A DNA stretch of 64,000 nt, from positions 124,001-188,000 of the forward strand of contig JAAENC010000496.1 in assembly GCA_024224815.1 (NCBI GenBank), in the 5' to 3' direction. This DNA comes from Chloroflexota bacterium (lineage in GTDB: Bacteria > Chloroflexota > Anaerolineae > Anaerolineales > Villigracilaceae). Positions 44,686 through 53,386 of the stretch are shown piece after piece (the first letter of the stretch is position 1; the number at the start of each line of letters is the position of its first letter). The notes below the pieces were generated by a model. It was not told the origin of the DNA. It searched no databases and worked only from the letters and a program-made list of their open reading frames with translations. A program made the position numbers and the translations under genes.

Positions 44686-45909
44686 CTACTTCTCAAGAAA
44701 ACCTTCAAACAAAGCCGCAACACGGGTGCTATTAATATTTAAATCATACTCTTTTGCTACAAGTTCTTGTCCGACTTTGGCTAGCTCTTTTGCCTCATTA
44801 GAATGTTCAAAGATATAAGTCAAAACATTAGCCAAGCTAAGAGAATCTTTTTCGGGGACAAGATAACCCGTTTTTTCAGGACGCACCAACTCTGAAATCC
44901 CGGAAATATCTGAAGCAATAACAGGAAGCCCGCTAGCCAATGCTTCCATAAGAGCCACAGGAATTCCTTCCATCTTGCCTGTTTCTGTAATAATACTAGG
45001 TTGCACATAACAACTTGCCTTTGCCAAAGCTTCTGCAACTTCGCTCTGTGTCTTCGCTCCTGCCAAAAAAACAGCTGCGCCTACATCTAGTTCTTCAATC
45101 AATTCTTCCAATTCATGTCGCATCTCCCCTTCGCCAATGACTTCACAATGAATGGGAATATTCTGCTCTAATAATAAGGCACAAGCTTCTATCAAATAAC
45201 GCGTTCCTTTATAATCCTGCAAACTCCCAATACTCTTTATATAAAAACGGTCATCTGAAAAAGAGTTTGGGTTTCCTGCATAAATATTTTGCTCAATACC
45301 ACACCGTACGACTTCTGTTTTATCTTCAATTTGTCCCCCCACATGCTTCTTCAAAAAAGCGCGATTAAAATCAGAAATCGTAATAACAAAAGACGCGGGC
45401 TGCATCTTGGTAGCTAACATTGTTTGCTTTACATAAAGATCATGAGCATGAGCAGTAACACTATATGAAATCCCTGTAAGATTATGAATAATCCAGGCAA
45501 CCAAAGCAGGATGCGTAGCAAAATGCGCATGGATATGCTGAACATCGTTTTTTTGCATATGCTCCGCCATACGAACAGCCTTGGGAAATAGGAGCAGCGC
45601 GCGCGCCAGAAATTTAGGGTTGCTCACGTTTCCAAAGATCATCCTGCCCCAAAGTTTTGTATAAGAAAATGGAGCGCGTAAAAAAGCAGCTATATTCGCC
45701 CACAGAACATCCACAGATAACCAGGGGAAATAATGCAAAGTTGCCAACCATGGCTTAGCCTCCGGATGAACAACGGCTTGTTTTTCCAATATCAAAGGAT
45801 AAAGCTCAATATCAAAACCTTTATTTTGCAAAGCGATCATCTCACGCAAAATAAAAGTTTCAGAAATTTTGGGAAAGCGCGAAAGAATATAAGCAACCTT
45901 ACCAGCCAT
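44686..45909 (-). CDS. Glycosyltransferase family 4
   Basis: 407 residues. Start SRFPKISETFILREMIALQ is the typical WcaL/colanic-type motif. HIHAHFATHPALVAWI, HDLYVKQTMLA, and the donor site SIGSLQDYKGTRYLIEAC, VGAAVFLAGAKTQSEVAEAL, VQPSIITETGKMEGIPVALMEALASGLPVIASDISG follow. Likely adds an early sugar of the repeat unit. Directly coupled to the initiating transferase upstream (1-base overlap). Confidence 0.93.
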   Translation of the reverse strand: MAGKVAYILSRFPKISETFILREMIALQNKGFDIELYPLILEKQAVVHPEAKPWLATLHYFPWLSVDVLWANIAAFLRAPFSYTKLWGRMIFGNVSNPKFLARALLLFPKAVRMAEHMQKNDVQHIHAHFATHPALVAWIIHNLTGISYSVTAHAHDLYVKQTMLATKMQPASFVITISDFNRAFLKKHVGGQIEDKTEVVRCGIEQNIYAGNPNSFSDDRFYIKSIGSLQDYKGTRYLIEACALLLEQNIPIHCEVIGEGEMRHELEELIEELDVGAAVFLAGAKTQSEVAEALAKASCYVQPSIITETGKMEGIPVALMEALASGLPVIASDISGISELVRPEKTGYLVPEKDSLSLANVLTYIFEHSNEAKELAKVGQELVAKEYDLNINSTRVAALFEGFLEK

Positions 45910-46571
45910 TATCTAGCTCCACGAGTTAGCAACACAACTTCGATTGTTCGAAAGAGAATTTCAACATCCAAAGAAAAACAACGTCTTTCAACATAGACAA
46001 TATCCAAACGAGAACGATTATCCCAATCTACAGTGCTTCGAGCTGTAATTTGCCATAAACCCGTTATTCCAGGGAGTACATCCAAACGGGCTGTATGCCA
46101 AAGCTGATATTCATCTGACGAAAAAAAGGTTGGACGAGGGCCAACAAGACTCATATCACCTATTAGCACATTAATAAGCTGCGGAATCTCATCTAAGCTT
46201 GTTTTGCGCAATATACGCCCAATAGTCGTAACACGAGGATCATTGCTAATCTTAAAATCTGGCCAAGTCAACTCATTAAGATGTGCATACTCTTTCTTAA
46301 GTGCTTCAGCATTGGGCACCATCGTGCGGAATTTATACATTGAAAATCGCCGCCCCCCCTTACCTGTTCGTTTCTGTATAAACATCACAGGAGCACCCGG
46401 GGATGTTATTTTTATCGCAAAAGCGATCAATCCGAGCAAGGGCAGCCAAGCAGGTAAAGCCAAGAGCACCAAGAAAAGATCAAAAGAGCGCTTGATAAAA
46501 AAATATTCTTTTCCTGTAAATTTCCGTTCCTCTGGAATATATTTTCTGATCCAATGATAGTCCGAAGTCAT
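45909..46571 (-). CDS. Initiating sugar phosphotransferase (WcaJ/RfbP-like)
   Basis: 220 residues; the catalytic domain of polyprenyl-phosphate hexose-1-phosphate transferases. Motifs: IKRSFDLFLVLLALPAWLP (membrane helix), MFIQKRTGKGGRRFSMYKFRTM, KTSLDEIPQLINVL (Asp-Glu), MSLVGPRPTFF, LPGITGLWQITARSTVDW. Starts EPS assembly on undecaprenyl phosphate. Second gene of the operon. The large N-terminal TM bundle of full WcaJ is absent. Confidence 0.93.
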   Translation of the reverse strand: MTSDYHWIRKYIPEERKFTGKEYFFIKRSFDLFLVLLALPAWLPLLGLIAFAIKITSPGAPVMFIQKRTGKGGRRFSMYKFRTMVPNAEALKKEYAHLNELTWPDFKISNDPRVTTIGRILRKTSLDEIPQLINVLIGDMSLVGPRPTFFSSDEYQLWHTARLDVLPGITGLWQITARSTVDWDNRSRLDIVYVERRCFSLDVEILFRTIEVVLLTRGAR

Positions 46572-46591
46572 ATATTCTCCACTAAAGCTAT

Positions 46592-47449
46592 TTAGCTAAC
46601 GACATCTATTTTTTCTTCGTGTACAAAAACTGTTGACGACTCTAGTTCAGGTAAACGAGATAGCGCCTTCTCATATAATTCATCAAAAGATAATGCCTCA
46701 TCAGGAAACGAAGCCGTACTCCAGGCAGCCTCGCTACCAACGCTTTCTTCAATAGACTGATAAATACGCCGTACTAAAGTATGAGCCGCCTCTAGGTTTG
46801 TTTCAGGGCATAAAACGACAAAGCGATAGTCATGGTCTCTCATGATTAAATCCGTTTGGCGCACGTGCGCATTAATAATGCGCCCCACCTTGGCTGCTAA
46901 AAAATGCGAAGACAAATCCCTCTCTATACCCTGAGCCTTCTTATCTCCACTTGGGTTTTGAGCAAGTTGAAAAACCAAAACAGACAAGGGCCGGCTATAC
47001 CGGCGACTGCGCGTCATCTCGGTATTAATCGCATCAGAAGCCATTTTGAAATCTAAAGTGCGGTTAGGATAAGCCCCATTTGCAACTTCGCTCAACACAG
47101 AATTGACATTATTGATCTGCGCACCTACATTATAGGAAAGAGCTGCTGCAATCTCTATCAGAAGGAATTGTACAGTAAGCTCTTCTATTGTTCGAAGAAG
47201 TGGTAAAAAGCGCCAATAAAAAGCCCACACAAAGATATATATTAGTATCCAAGCTCCCATATAGGAATACATAGACATTTGTACTCGTGATGGCCCCCAG
47301 ATGCCAATTATCGTAACAATAACCAGCATTATAAAAAAAGCCGCCTGAAAATTAAGAATATTCTTTTCAAAATATTCCACTTGAGCAATACTAAGTACAA
47401 CGGAAAAGAACAAAAATAATGTAACTACAGAGTTTCTAAGATTACTCAT
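46592..47449 (-). CDS. Membrane protein with degenerate GGDEF domain
   Basis: 285 residues. Three to four TM helices fill residues 5-105; a GGDEF-like domain follows (about 130-275): RSRRYSRPLSVLVFQLAQ matches the typical start, and RDHDYRFVVLCPETN lies where active enzymes have GGDEFxxLLP. The signature is lost, so it is likely not a cyclase. First gene of the EPS operon, so it may regulate the whole complex. A second degenerate GGDEF is in the Wzz fusion three genes downstream. Confidence 0.82.
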   Translation of the reverse strand: MSNLRNSVVTLFLFFSVVLSIAQVEYFEKNILNFQAAFFIMLVIVTIIGIWGPSRVQMSMYSYMGAWILIYIFVWAFYWRFLPLLRTIEELTVQFLLIEIAAALSYNVGAQINNVNSVLSEVANGAYPNRTLDFKMASDAINTEMTRSRRYSRPLSVLVFQLAQNPSGDKKAQGIERDLSSHFLAAKVGRIINAHVRQTDLIMRDHDYRFVVLCPETNLEAAHTLVRRIYQSIEESVGSEAAWSTASFPDEALSFDELYEKALSRLPELESSTVFVHEEKIDVVS

Positions 47450-47485
47450 TGACGATACCTCACAAAAACACTCTTATTTGAATAA

Positions 47486-47514
47486 ATAATATCCTGTTTA
47501 GCAAACTAATTCAA
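47486..47514 (-). promoter_or_regulatory. Promoter of the EPS operon
   Basis: On the minus strand: TTGAAT (47509-47514), 17 bases, TATTAT (47486-47491), giving a 5' leader of about 30 nt. No riboswitch is visible. Confidence 0.65.
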
Positions 47515-47721
47515 TACTACTCCTTATTCTGCCCATAAACAGCAAAAAATTATTTTATTGAAAGCTTTAACGCTATAGTCTAACGACCTTTCATATTTGT
47601 AAGGTTGTAGCTATTTTACAGAGTTTTACAGATTAATACAATCCCATCTAAAGATCTATAAAACGCTAGTAAGAAAAAAGCCTGTAGATTCATCTAATAA
47701 AACAATAATTAGGAACTTATT

Positions 47722-48441
47722 ATGAAAATCCCAGCTCTCACGACTACCCAAATGATAGAAGTTGACCGCCTGATGATCGAGGTTTACGGCATTAATCTTT
47801 TACGCATGATGGAAAATGCCGGTAGAAATCTAGCGGAGATGGCCTTGCGAATACTCAAGGAAAAAGACACTGGAAATAAAGTAGCTATTCTTTGTGGAGC
47901 AGGAAATAACGGCGGCGGCGGGATGGTCGCTGCTCGTCACCTTCATAATCGTGGCGCAGATGTGCATCTGATACGCGTAAGCGATAGCCCGCTTAAAGAT
48001 ATTCCAGCACAACAATGGGAAATTCTCGCTAAGATGGGATTAAAAAACGAGCCTGATTTCAACTTGCTCGATGCTAATTTAATTATCGACGCGATGATTG
48101 GATACGGTTTAAAGGGCAACCCCCGCTCTGGCGTAGCTCATTTTATTGAGAAAGCCAACGCTTCAGGCAAGCCGATTTTGTCACTAGACGCACCTTCGGG
48201 GCTAGATACAAGCTCGGGGGCACCGGGCAAGCCTTGTATCCACGCGCGAAGTACGCTGACTTTAGCCCTCCCAAAGGTGGGGCTTATCACCGAATCTGCG
48301 AAAGAAGTTGTAGGTAACCTTTATCTGGCAGATATCAGCGTTCCCCCAGAACTGTATAAAAATCTGGGATTGGACGTTGAAGCACTCTTTTTTAAAGATA
48401 CAATTATAGAAATTTCAAATTTAGGAGAAAAAAATGTCTGA
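47722..48441 (+). CDS. nnrE: NAD(P)H-hydrate epimerase (YjeF N-terminal domain)
   Basis: Epimerises damaged NAD(P)HX for repair. 239 residues, only the epimerase domain; the ADP-dependent dehydratase domain (NnrD) is not fused and not in the window. Motifs: MENAGRNLAEMAL, VAILCGAGNNGGGGMVAARHL, LIIDAMIGYGLKG, LSLDAPSGLDTSSG. Overlaps the glutaredoxin gene by 8 bases. Divergent from the EPS operon. Confidence 0.92.
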   Translation: MKIPALTTTQMIEVDRLMIEVYGINLLRMMENAGRNLAEMALRILKEKDTGNKVAILCGAGNNGGGGMVAARHLHNRGADVHLIRVSDSPLKDIPAQQWEILAKMGLKNEPDFNLLDANLIIDAMIGYGLKGNPRSGVAHFIEKANASGKPILSLDAPSGLDTSSGAPGKPCIHARSTLTLALPKVGLITESAKEVVGNLYLADISVPPELYKNLGLDVEALFFKDTIIEISNLGEKNV

Positions 48442-48694
48442 TCTATATAAAATGGACCCATCAACGATCGTTATGTACAGCACAAGCTGGTGCTCAGATT
48501 GCAAGCGTGCTAAAAAGTTTTTGAACAAAAACAAGGTGGATTATGTCGATGTTAATATCGAAGCAGATGAAAAAGGACGCGATTTTGTGATGAAACTCAA
48601 CAATGGTGCGCGTGTTGTACCGACCATTATTTTCCCTGATGGTGATAAATTAACAGAACCTTCTACAGCAGAATTACGCGCTAAACTTGGCTAA
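48434..48694 (+). CDS. Glutaredoxin-like protein (mycoredoxin type)
   Basis: 86 residues. Active site CSDC (C20, C23) in YSTSWCSDCKRAKKF, cis-Pro strand RVVPTIIFPDGDKLTEPS. The acidic CSDC and spacing resemble mycoredoxin/NrdH-like proteins; the reductant is unknown. Translationally coupled to nnrE. Followed by a bidirectional terminator. Confidence 0.92.
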   Translation: MSDLYKMDPSTIVMYSTSWCSDCKRAKKFLNKNKVDYVDVNIEADEKGRDFVMKLNNGARVVPTIIFPDGDKLTEPSTAELRAKLG

Positions 48695-48707
48695 TTAATT
48701 AAAAAGC

Positions 48708-48734
48708 AATCCCCGCATTTTCGCGGGGATTTTT
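48708..48734. terminator. Bidirectional terminator after glutaredoxin
   Basis: 9-bp stem AATCCCCGC/GCGGGGATT with a 6-base loop and T/A runs on both sides. Confidence 0.85.
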
Positions 48735-48749
48735 CATGTACTAAGAAGA

Positions 48750-49325
48750 CTAGATCTCAAGACGAACAATACCTTGATTTTCAGGGAATTTCCCGACAAC
48801 GTCTTTATAAAATTCTTTCAGAATTTGCATATCTGCTTTAAGATTTTCGGTTGGCATAAAATGTCCACCAATACCACAGACTTTCTTTGAATAATCAAGA
48901 AAAGCCATTGCAACAGAAACCTTTGCCCCTTTCGCTATATGATAAAAACCTGTTTTCCAATGATCGACGTATTTTCTTGTCCCCTCGGGTGAAAGCGCGA
49001 TCACCAATGCCTTGCTATCATTATAAATTCCGACAATTTGTCCAACAAAATTTTGCTTTGCGCCGCGTAAGACAGAGATACCACCCAGCCAGCGCATAAC
49101 AGGGCCAGCAATGCCACGAAAAAGGGAATCTTTGCCCACCCAGCGCGGTTTTAACCCTAAGCTAGCCATCATCAAGAAGCCAATCGCCCAATCCCAATTG
49201 GATGTATGGTGTGCACCAACAAGAATATATTTTTCTGAAGGGGGAAGCTCTTCGACCAGACCCCAACCGATTAGGCGCAAAACAAAGCGAGCAAATCTTT
49301 GCCACCATGACTTCTCTTTGGACAT
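48750..49325 (-). CDS. 1-acylglycerol-3-phosphate O-acyltransferase-like, paralogue 1
   Basis: 191-residue PlsC-type acyltransferase. The catalytic motif is HHTSNWD (H-x4-D), followed by RWVGKDSLFRG, GGISVLRGAKQ and SPEGTRK. In known PlsC it makes phosphatidic acid; this short version resembles the group that acylates lysophospholipids or glycolipids. It follows its paralogue after 15 bases. The ribosome binding site AGGAG is part of a repeat-like AGGAGCGCAAGC word. Confidence 0.87.
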   Translation of the reverse strand: MSKEKSWWQRFARFVLRLIGWGLVEELPPSEKYILVGAHHTSNWDWAIGFLMMASLGLKPRWVGKDSLFRGIAGPVMRWLGGISVLRGAKQNFVGQIVGIYNDSKALVIALSPEGTRKYVDHWKTGFYHIAKGAKVSVAMAFLDYSKKVCGIGGHFMPTENLKADMQILKEFYKDVVGKFPENQGIVRLEI

Positions 49326-49340
49326 AAGCTTGCGCTCCTT

Positions 49341-49940
49341 TTATTTTGTCTTTGGCGGCAAGAAGCGAATCTCTCCCTGCTCTTGTGGATATTTACCGAC
49401 AACACGTGCGTAGAATTTTCTCAGGGTACTCAAATCTGCTTCTTGGTCTCCAGTGGGGTAAAAATATCCACCTACGCCAAGTTCTTTATTTGAATAATCT
49501 ATAAAACCCATCGCAACAGGGATTTTTGCCCCTTCTGCAATATGATAAAAACCGGTTTTCCAATGATCCAAAGAGCGACGTGTGCCTTCGGGTGCAATGG
49601 TGATAACCAATTCTTTGCGCTCGTTATATTGGTCGATGATCTGAGAGACAAAATTCTTCCGCGCCCCACGCTCAACGGGAATCCCGCCAAGCCCACGAAA
49701 AACCCATCCCTGCGGTCCCTTAAAAAGGGCATCTTTACCGATCCAGCGCAGACGAAGCCCAAGCCCCGCCATCATTAGCAAAGCAAGGGGCAAATCCCAA
49801 TTGGAGGTATGATGCGCACCAATCAGAAGGTATTTATGAACAGGGGGTAACTCGGCAACTAAATTCCAGCCAAATAGTTGTAAGGTATATTTTGCAGCAC
49901 GCTGCCAGATATAGTAAAAAACGACGGTTATAAAATTCAT
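49341..49940 (-). CDS. 1-acylglycerol-3-phosphate O-acyltransferase-like, paralogue 2
   Basis: 199 residues, tandem paralogue of the preceding entry: HHTSNWDLPLALLMMAGLGLRLRWIGKDALFKGP, GGIPVERGARK, APEGTRRS, KTGFYHIAEGAKIPVAMGFIDYSNKE. N-terminal hydrophobic segment may associate with the membrane. First gene of the pair. Both keep all catalytic residues, so they may differ in acyl or acceptor choice. Confidence 0.87.
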   Translation of the reverse strand: MNFITVVFYYIWQRAAKYTLQLFGWNLVAELPPVHKYLLIGAHHTSNWDLPLALLMMAGLGLRLRWIGKDALFKGPQGWVFRGLGGIPVERGARKNFVSQIIDQYNERKELVITIAPEGTRRSLDHWKTGFYHIAEGAKIPVAMGFIDYSNKELGVGGYFYPTGDQEADLSTLRKFYARVVGKYPQEQGEIRFLPPKTK

Positions 49941-50170
49941 TTTGTGTCCTTTTGGAATAGAATACCGAAAAAGTGTATCATTAAAGAGAAGTTTTGAACT
50001 TATAATTCTGTTAGCTAATCAGGCTCTATTAATTAAAAGCAAGCATAGGCGTATGTCAGAAAAGAAAAACGAAGGATGCTGCATAATTTTGGAGTAGAAT
50101 AGGCAAGCCTTTTTTCCAGACCACAAAACATTACCACTAAACAAGAAAAGAAAGCTCGAAAGGAGTTCTC

Positions 50171-51673
50171 ATGAACGAAAATTTCACCAAGCTCAAAACC
50201 CTCATCGCCGAAGTCGCTGATTTAAACGCAGCTCAAGCTATTTTAGGCTGGGATCAACAAACCTATATGCCCCCCGGTGGTGCAGAGGCACGCGGGCATC
50301 AACTTGCCACGCTTGGTAGCCTAACGCACCAAAAATTCACATCAGAAGAAATTGGAAAATTACTCGATGAGCTAAAAAGAGAATTCGCCGATGCTGACCC
50401 TGATTCTGATGAAGCACGTTATATCAAAGTTGCCGCGAAAGACTATGATCAGGCAACAAAAGTTCCGTCAGAGTACGTGGCTAGATTCGCTCAGCTAACT
50501 GCACGAGCACACGAATCATGGGCAAAAGCGCGTGAGGCTTCTGATTTTTCCATTTTCCAAGCGGACTTGGAAGAAATCGTTGAAATACGCAAAGAATATG
50601 TTTCTTTCTTCCCTCCGGCTGACCACCCTTACGATACATTGCTCGATGAATTTGAGCCTGGCATGAAAACCGCCGAAGTGCAAGAGATTTTCGGCACTAT
50701 GCGCGTTAAACAGGTTGAATTGCTCAAAGCCATTGCTGATGCTAAACAAGTGGATGACAGTTTTATGCACGTCAATTACCCGGAAAAACAACAATGGGAT
50801 TTTGGCGTAGAAGTCGCCACAAAATTTGGCTACGATTGGAATCGCGGAAGACAAGACAAATCTGTGCATCCTTTTACAACATCCTTTGGCATCAACGATG
50901 TTCGTATCACCACCCGTTTTATGGAAGATTTCTTCCCATCTGCTCTTTTTGGCACGATGCACGAAGCAGGACACGGTCTATATGAAATGGGTGTAAATCA
51001 GGAATATGAACGCACCCCACTCAACGGTGGCGCGTCGCTTGGATTGCACGAATCACAATCTCGAATGTATGAAAATCTCGTAGGACGCTCAATGCCCTTC
51101 TGGGAGCATTTTTATCCGCGCCTGCAAGAAACTTTCCCAACACAATTGGGCAATGTGGATTTGCCAAATTTCTACAAAGGGATTAACAAAGTCGAGCCAT
51201 CTCTTATCCGCGTAGAAGCTGATGAAGCGACCTATAATATGCACATCATGCTGCGCCTTGAGTTAGAAATCGCCATGATCGAAGGCAGCGTAGCTGTTAA
51301 AGATTTACCCGAACTTTGGAACACAAAATTCGAAGAATATCTTGGTATCACGCCCCCCAACGACGCAGAAGGCGTACTCCAGGACATTCACTGGTCATTT
51401 GGTGGGCTGGGCTACTTCTCTACATATGCCCTCGGCAATCTGGTTTCCGTTCAGCTTTGGGAAAAGATCAACGAAGATATTTCTGATCTGGACGAACAGA
51501 TCCGTCAGGGAAAATTTGACACACTCCTTAGCTGGCTGCGTGATAATGTCCACACCCATGGGCGCAAATACGAACCGCAGGAACTTGTCCAGAAAGTGAC
51601 TGGTTCCAAAATTACGCCAGAACCTTATTTACGCTATCTCGAAAGCAAATATAGCGATATTTACGGCCTTTAA
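50171..51673 (+). CDS. Carboxypeptidase Taq (M32 metallopeptidase)
   Basis: 500-residue metallocarboxypeptidase. Zinc motif HEAGH (H264, E265, H268) in FGTMHEAGHGLYEMG; third ligand in LGLHESQSRMYENLVGRS; HPFTTSFGINDVRITTRF and GINKVEPSLIRVEADEATYN are family signatures. Releases C-terminal residues broadly, except Pro, from cytoplasmic peptides. Ribosome binding site AAGGAG. A palindrome follows the stop. Confidence 0.96.
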   Translation: MNENFTKLKTLIAEVADLNAAQAILGWDQQTYMPPGGAEARGHQLATLGSLTHQKFTSEEIGKLLDELKREFADADPDSDEARYIKVAAKDYDQATKVPSEYVARFAQLTARAHESWAKAREASDFSIFQADLEEIVEIRKEYVSFFPPADHPYDTLLDEFEPGMKTAEVQEIFGTMRVKQVELLKAIADAKQVDDSFMHVNYPEKQQWDFGVEVATKFGYDWNRGRQDKSVHPFTTSFGINDVRITTRFMEDFFPSALFGTMHEAGHGLYEMGVNQEYERTPLNGGASLGLHESQSRMYENLVGRSMPFWEHFYPRLQETFPTQLGNVDLPNFYKGINKVEPSLIRVEADEATYNMHIMLRLELEIAMIEGSVAVKDLPELWNTKFEEYLGITPPNDAEGVLQDIHWSFGGLGYFSTYALGNLVSVQLWEKINEDISDLDEQIRQGKFDTLLSWLRDNVHTHGRKYEPQELVQKVTGSKITPEPYLRYLESKYSDIYGL

Positions 51674-51682
51674 AAAACTATT

Positions 51683-51725
51683 GCGTATTTCGTATTGCGT
51701 AAAAAACACATAATGCGAAATACGC
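51683..51725. repeat. Inverted repeat after the M32 gene
   Basis: GCGTATTTCG (51683-51692) and CGAAATACGC (51716-51725), with a partial third copy (TATTGCGTA) inside the loop. T-rich sequence follows, so it may also act as a weak terminator. Confidence 0.55.
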
Positions 51726-51735
51726 TTTCCTTTTA

Positions 51736-52635
51736 ATGAGAAAAATAATCTCCCTGCTCATCACCATCGTCTTTTTATCTGGATGTAACCGTGCGGGCAT
51801 ATCGCCAATATCAACATCGGTTCCTGAAAACCACGTTCTAACTGTTGTTGCAGAAACGATGGCCGCACTCCCAAGCTCCACGCCTGCTCCCCTTTTACCA
51901 ACAGCGACAGTTGCCCCAACAAATACCCCCACCCTCCCCCCAACAGTTACACCAACCAGTATTTCTACAGCACTACCTGAAGTTCCGCGCCCTGCCATTC
52001 AGGTTCTTTCTCCAGGGACATTATCAAAAGTCGTTTCGCCGATCGTGCTAAAAAGCTATATCCGCCCCGGAGCAGATGGTCTGATTCAAGTAGAGTTATT
52101 GGGCGAAGATGGGCGTTTATTGGCTCGTGAAATATTACGAAGAGAAAGCGTTCTTGCCGAGGGGGCATACGTCAGCATCGAAATCCCCTTCGAGACACGC
52201 GCTGCGGCTGAGCTAGGACGCTTGCAGATCAGCACCAAAGATGATCTTGACCGCCCCCTTGAAAAGGAAAGTATTCACCTTTTATTACTCTCCGTTGGAG
52301 ACAATGACATTAACCTGGGCGCAGCACCTTATGCGCGTGCAGCTTTCTTTTACCCAAGATCTAAAACCGAGATATTTGGCGGGACATTGCCAATTATTGG
52401 CGAAATCCAAGCCTATAATGACAACCCTGTTATTTTAGATTTGCTCGACGACGAAGGGAAAACGCTCGGGACACGCACCCTTTCATTTACGGCGGGGAGC
52501 AGAGAAGAGTTTGAGACCACAATCGAGTATGATGTGGACGAGCAAGCTGAAGCACGTTTGGTCATCCGTCAGGCAGATGAAAAATTTGAAGGCAGTGTTT
52601 ATCTTCACAGCCAAATCGTGGTGATTAATCCTTAA
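51736..52635 (+). CDS. P/T-rich lipoprotein with two beta domains
   Basis: Lipobox LSGC (Cys17), then a Pro/Thr/Ser-rich spacer (about 45-85) that would extend through the wall, then two beta-sandwich-like segments. The first, IQVLSPGTLSKVVSPIVLKSYIRPGADGLIQVELLGEDGRLLARE, resembles the Gmad2-type Ig-like domain of spore-germination and lipoproteins. The second half (YPRSKTEIFGGTLPIIGEI) looks like a repeat of the same fold. Function unknown. Not linked to neighbours by operon structure. Confidence 0.75.
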   Translation: MRKIISLLITIVFLSGCNRAGISPISTSVPENHVLTVVAETMAALPSSTPAPLLPTATVAPTNTPTLPPTVTPTSISTALPEVPRPAIQVLSPGTLSKVVSPIVLKSYIRPGADGLIQVELLGEDGRLLAREILRRESVLAEGAYVSIEIPFETRAAAELGRLQISTKDDLDRPLEKESIHLLLLSVGDNDINLGAAPYARAAFFYPRSKTEIFGGTLPIIGEIQAYNDNPVILDLLDDEGKTLGTRTLSFTAGSREEFETTIEYDVDEQAEARLVIRQADEKFEGSVYLHSQIVVINP

Positions 52636-52636
52636 T

Positions 52637-52676
52637 CAAAAAAGCCGCTCCTTTGCAGGAGCGGCTTCCTTTTTTA
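52637..52676. terminator. Bidirectional terminator
   Basis: 10-bp stem AAGCCGCTCC/GGAGCGGCTT with a 6-base loop and A and T runs on either side. Confidence 0.9.
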
Positions 52677-52934
52677 CGATTCTATTTTTCCTAACCAATC
52701 CCCTACAAAAAGAAAAATCAGCGCCCCGATCAGAGCAAAGCCTAGATTAAGTTCGCCTATGGGGTAAATGAACCAATTACTCCATTGCGCCGCAAAATGC
52801 CCTGCGAAAAATCCCAGCCACGCTAAAATCAGATAAAAAAGGATGCGCTTAGGTCCGCCGCCGCGCCAAAGATGATAAAGTACACCGAGCAACGAAGCGA
52901 CTAAAAAAGCAAGAAAAAGGGATGGAATGTTCAT
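52674..52934 (-). CDS. Small three-TM membrane protein
   Basis: 86 residues, about three TM helices (FLAFLVASLLGVLYHLW; ILFYLILAWLGFFAGHFA; NLGFALIGALIFLFVGDWL). Not recognised. Overlaps the upstream gene by 4 bases and is the last gene of the mnmA operon. Confidence 0.7.
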   Translation of the reverse strand: MNIPSLFLAFLVASLLGVLYHLWRGGGPKRILFYLILAWLGFFAGHFAAQWSNWFIYPIGELNLGFALIGALIFLFVGDWLGKIES

Positions 52935-53386
52935 AATAACTCCGAAACACTTTCTAGCTCACTGAAAAAATAATCACGGTCTTCTTTTTTGGACATTTCT
53001 TTGCCCGCACTCTTTGCTAAATCGACATAAGCGCGCCCTTTGTCTATATCCCCCGAAACTGCGCTGGCACGTGCCAAAGCTTCATAGGCAAAGGCCAGGT
53101 CAAAATCACCAAGATCATTTTTCTCACAAAGATTGAGACAAGTTTGCGCATATTTATGCGCCATTACGCCAAAGCCCAATACAGCATAAACGCGTGAGAT
53201 CTGCCAATCTCCGCGCGCAAATTCGAGCGGCGTACCGATCTCGCCCCAATGATAACGAGAAGCATGCGCCATACGGATCATCTGTGCATCTTCATCTTTT
53301 CTACGCTCTTTTTTATCGAGCAAATCCCAAACACCATTAAAACATTCTTTGGCAAATTTTCGGTGCATTTCCTCTTTATTTGTCAT
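52931..53386 (-). CDS. Helical TPR-like cytoplasmic protein
   Basis: 151 residues, entirely helical by pattern, with Ala/Tyr-spaced helices such as WQISRVYAVLGFGVMAHKYAQTCLNLCEKN and AFAYEALARASAVSGDIDKGRAYVDLAKSAG, suggesting TPR-like repeats. The family resembles small hypothetical proteins common in Chloroflexota, but I cannot name it. Overlaps mnmA by 11 bases. Confidence 0.72.
   Translation of the reverse strand: MTNKEEMHRKFAKECFNGVWDLLDKKERRKDEDAQMIRMAHASRYHWGEIGTPLEFARGDWQISRVYAVLGFGVMAHKYAQTCLNLCEKNDLGDFDLAFAYEALARASAVSGDIDKGRAYVDLAKSAGKEMSKKEDRDYFFSELESVSELL

Noticed and set aside
50054-50098. 14-codon ORF (MSEKKNEGCCIILE) upstream of the M32 gene as a leader peptide
   Set aside because: No ribosome binding site, no terminator or alternating hairpins between it and the gene, and the Cys pair has no link to the downstream function.
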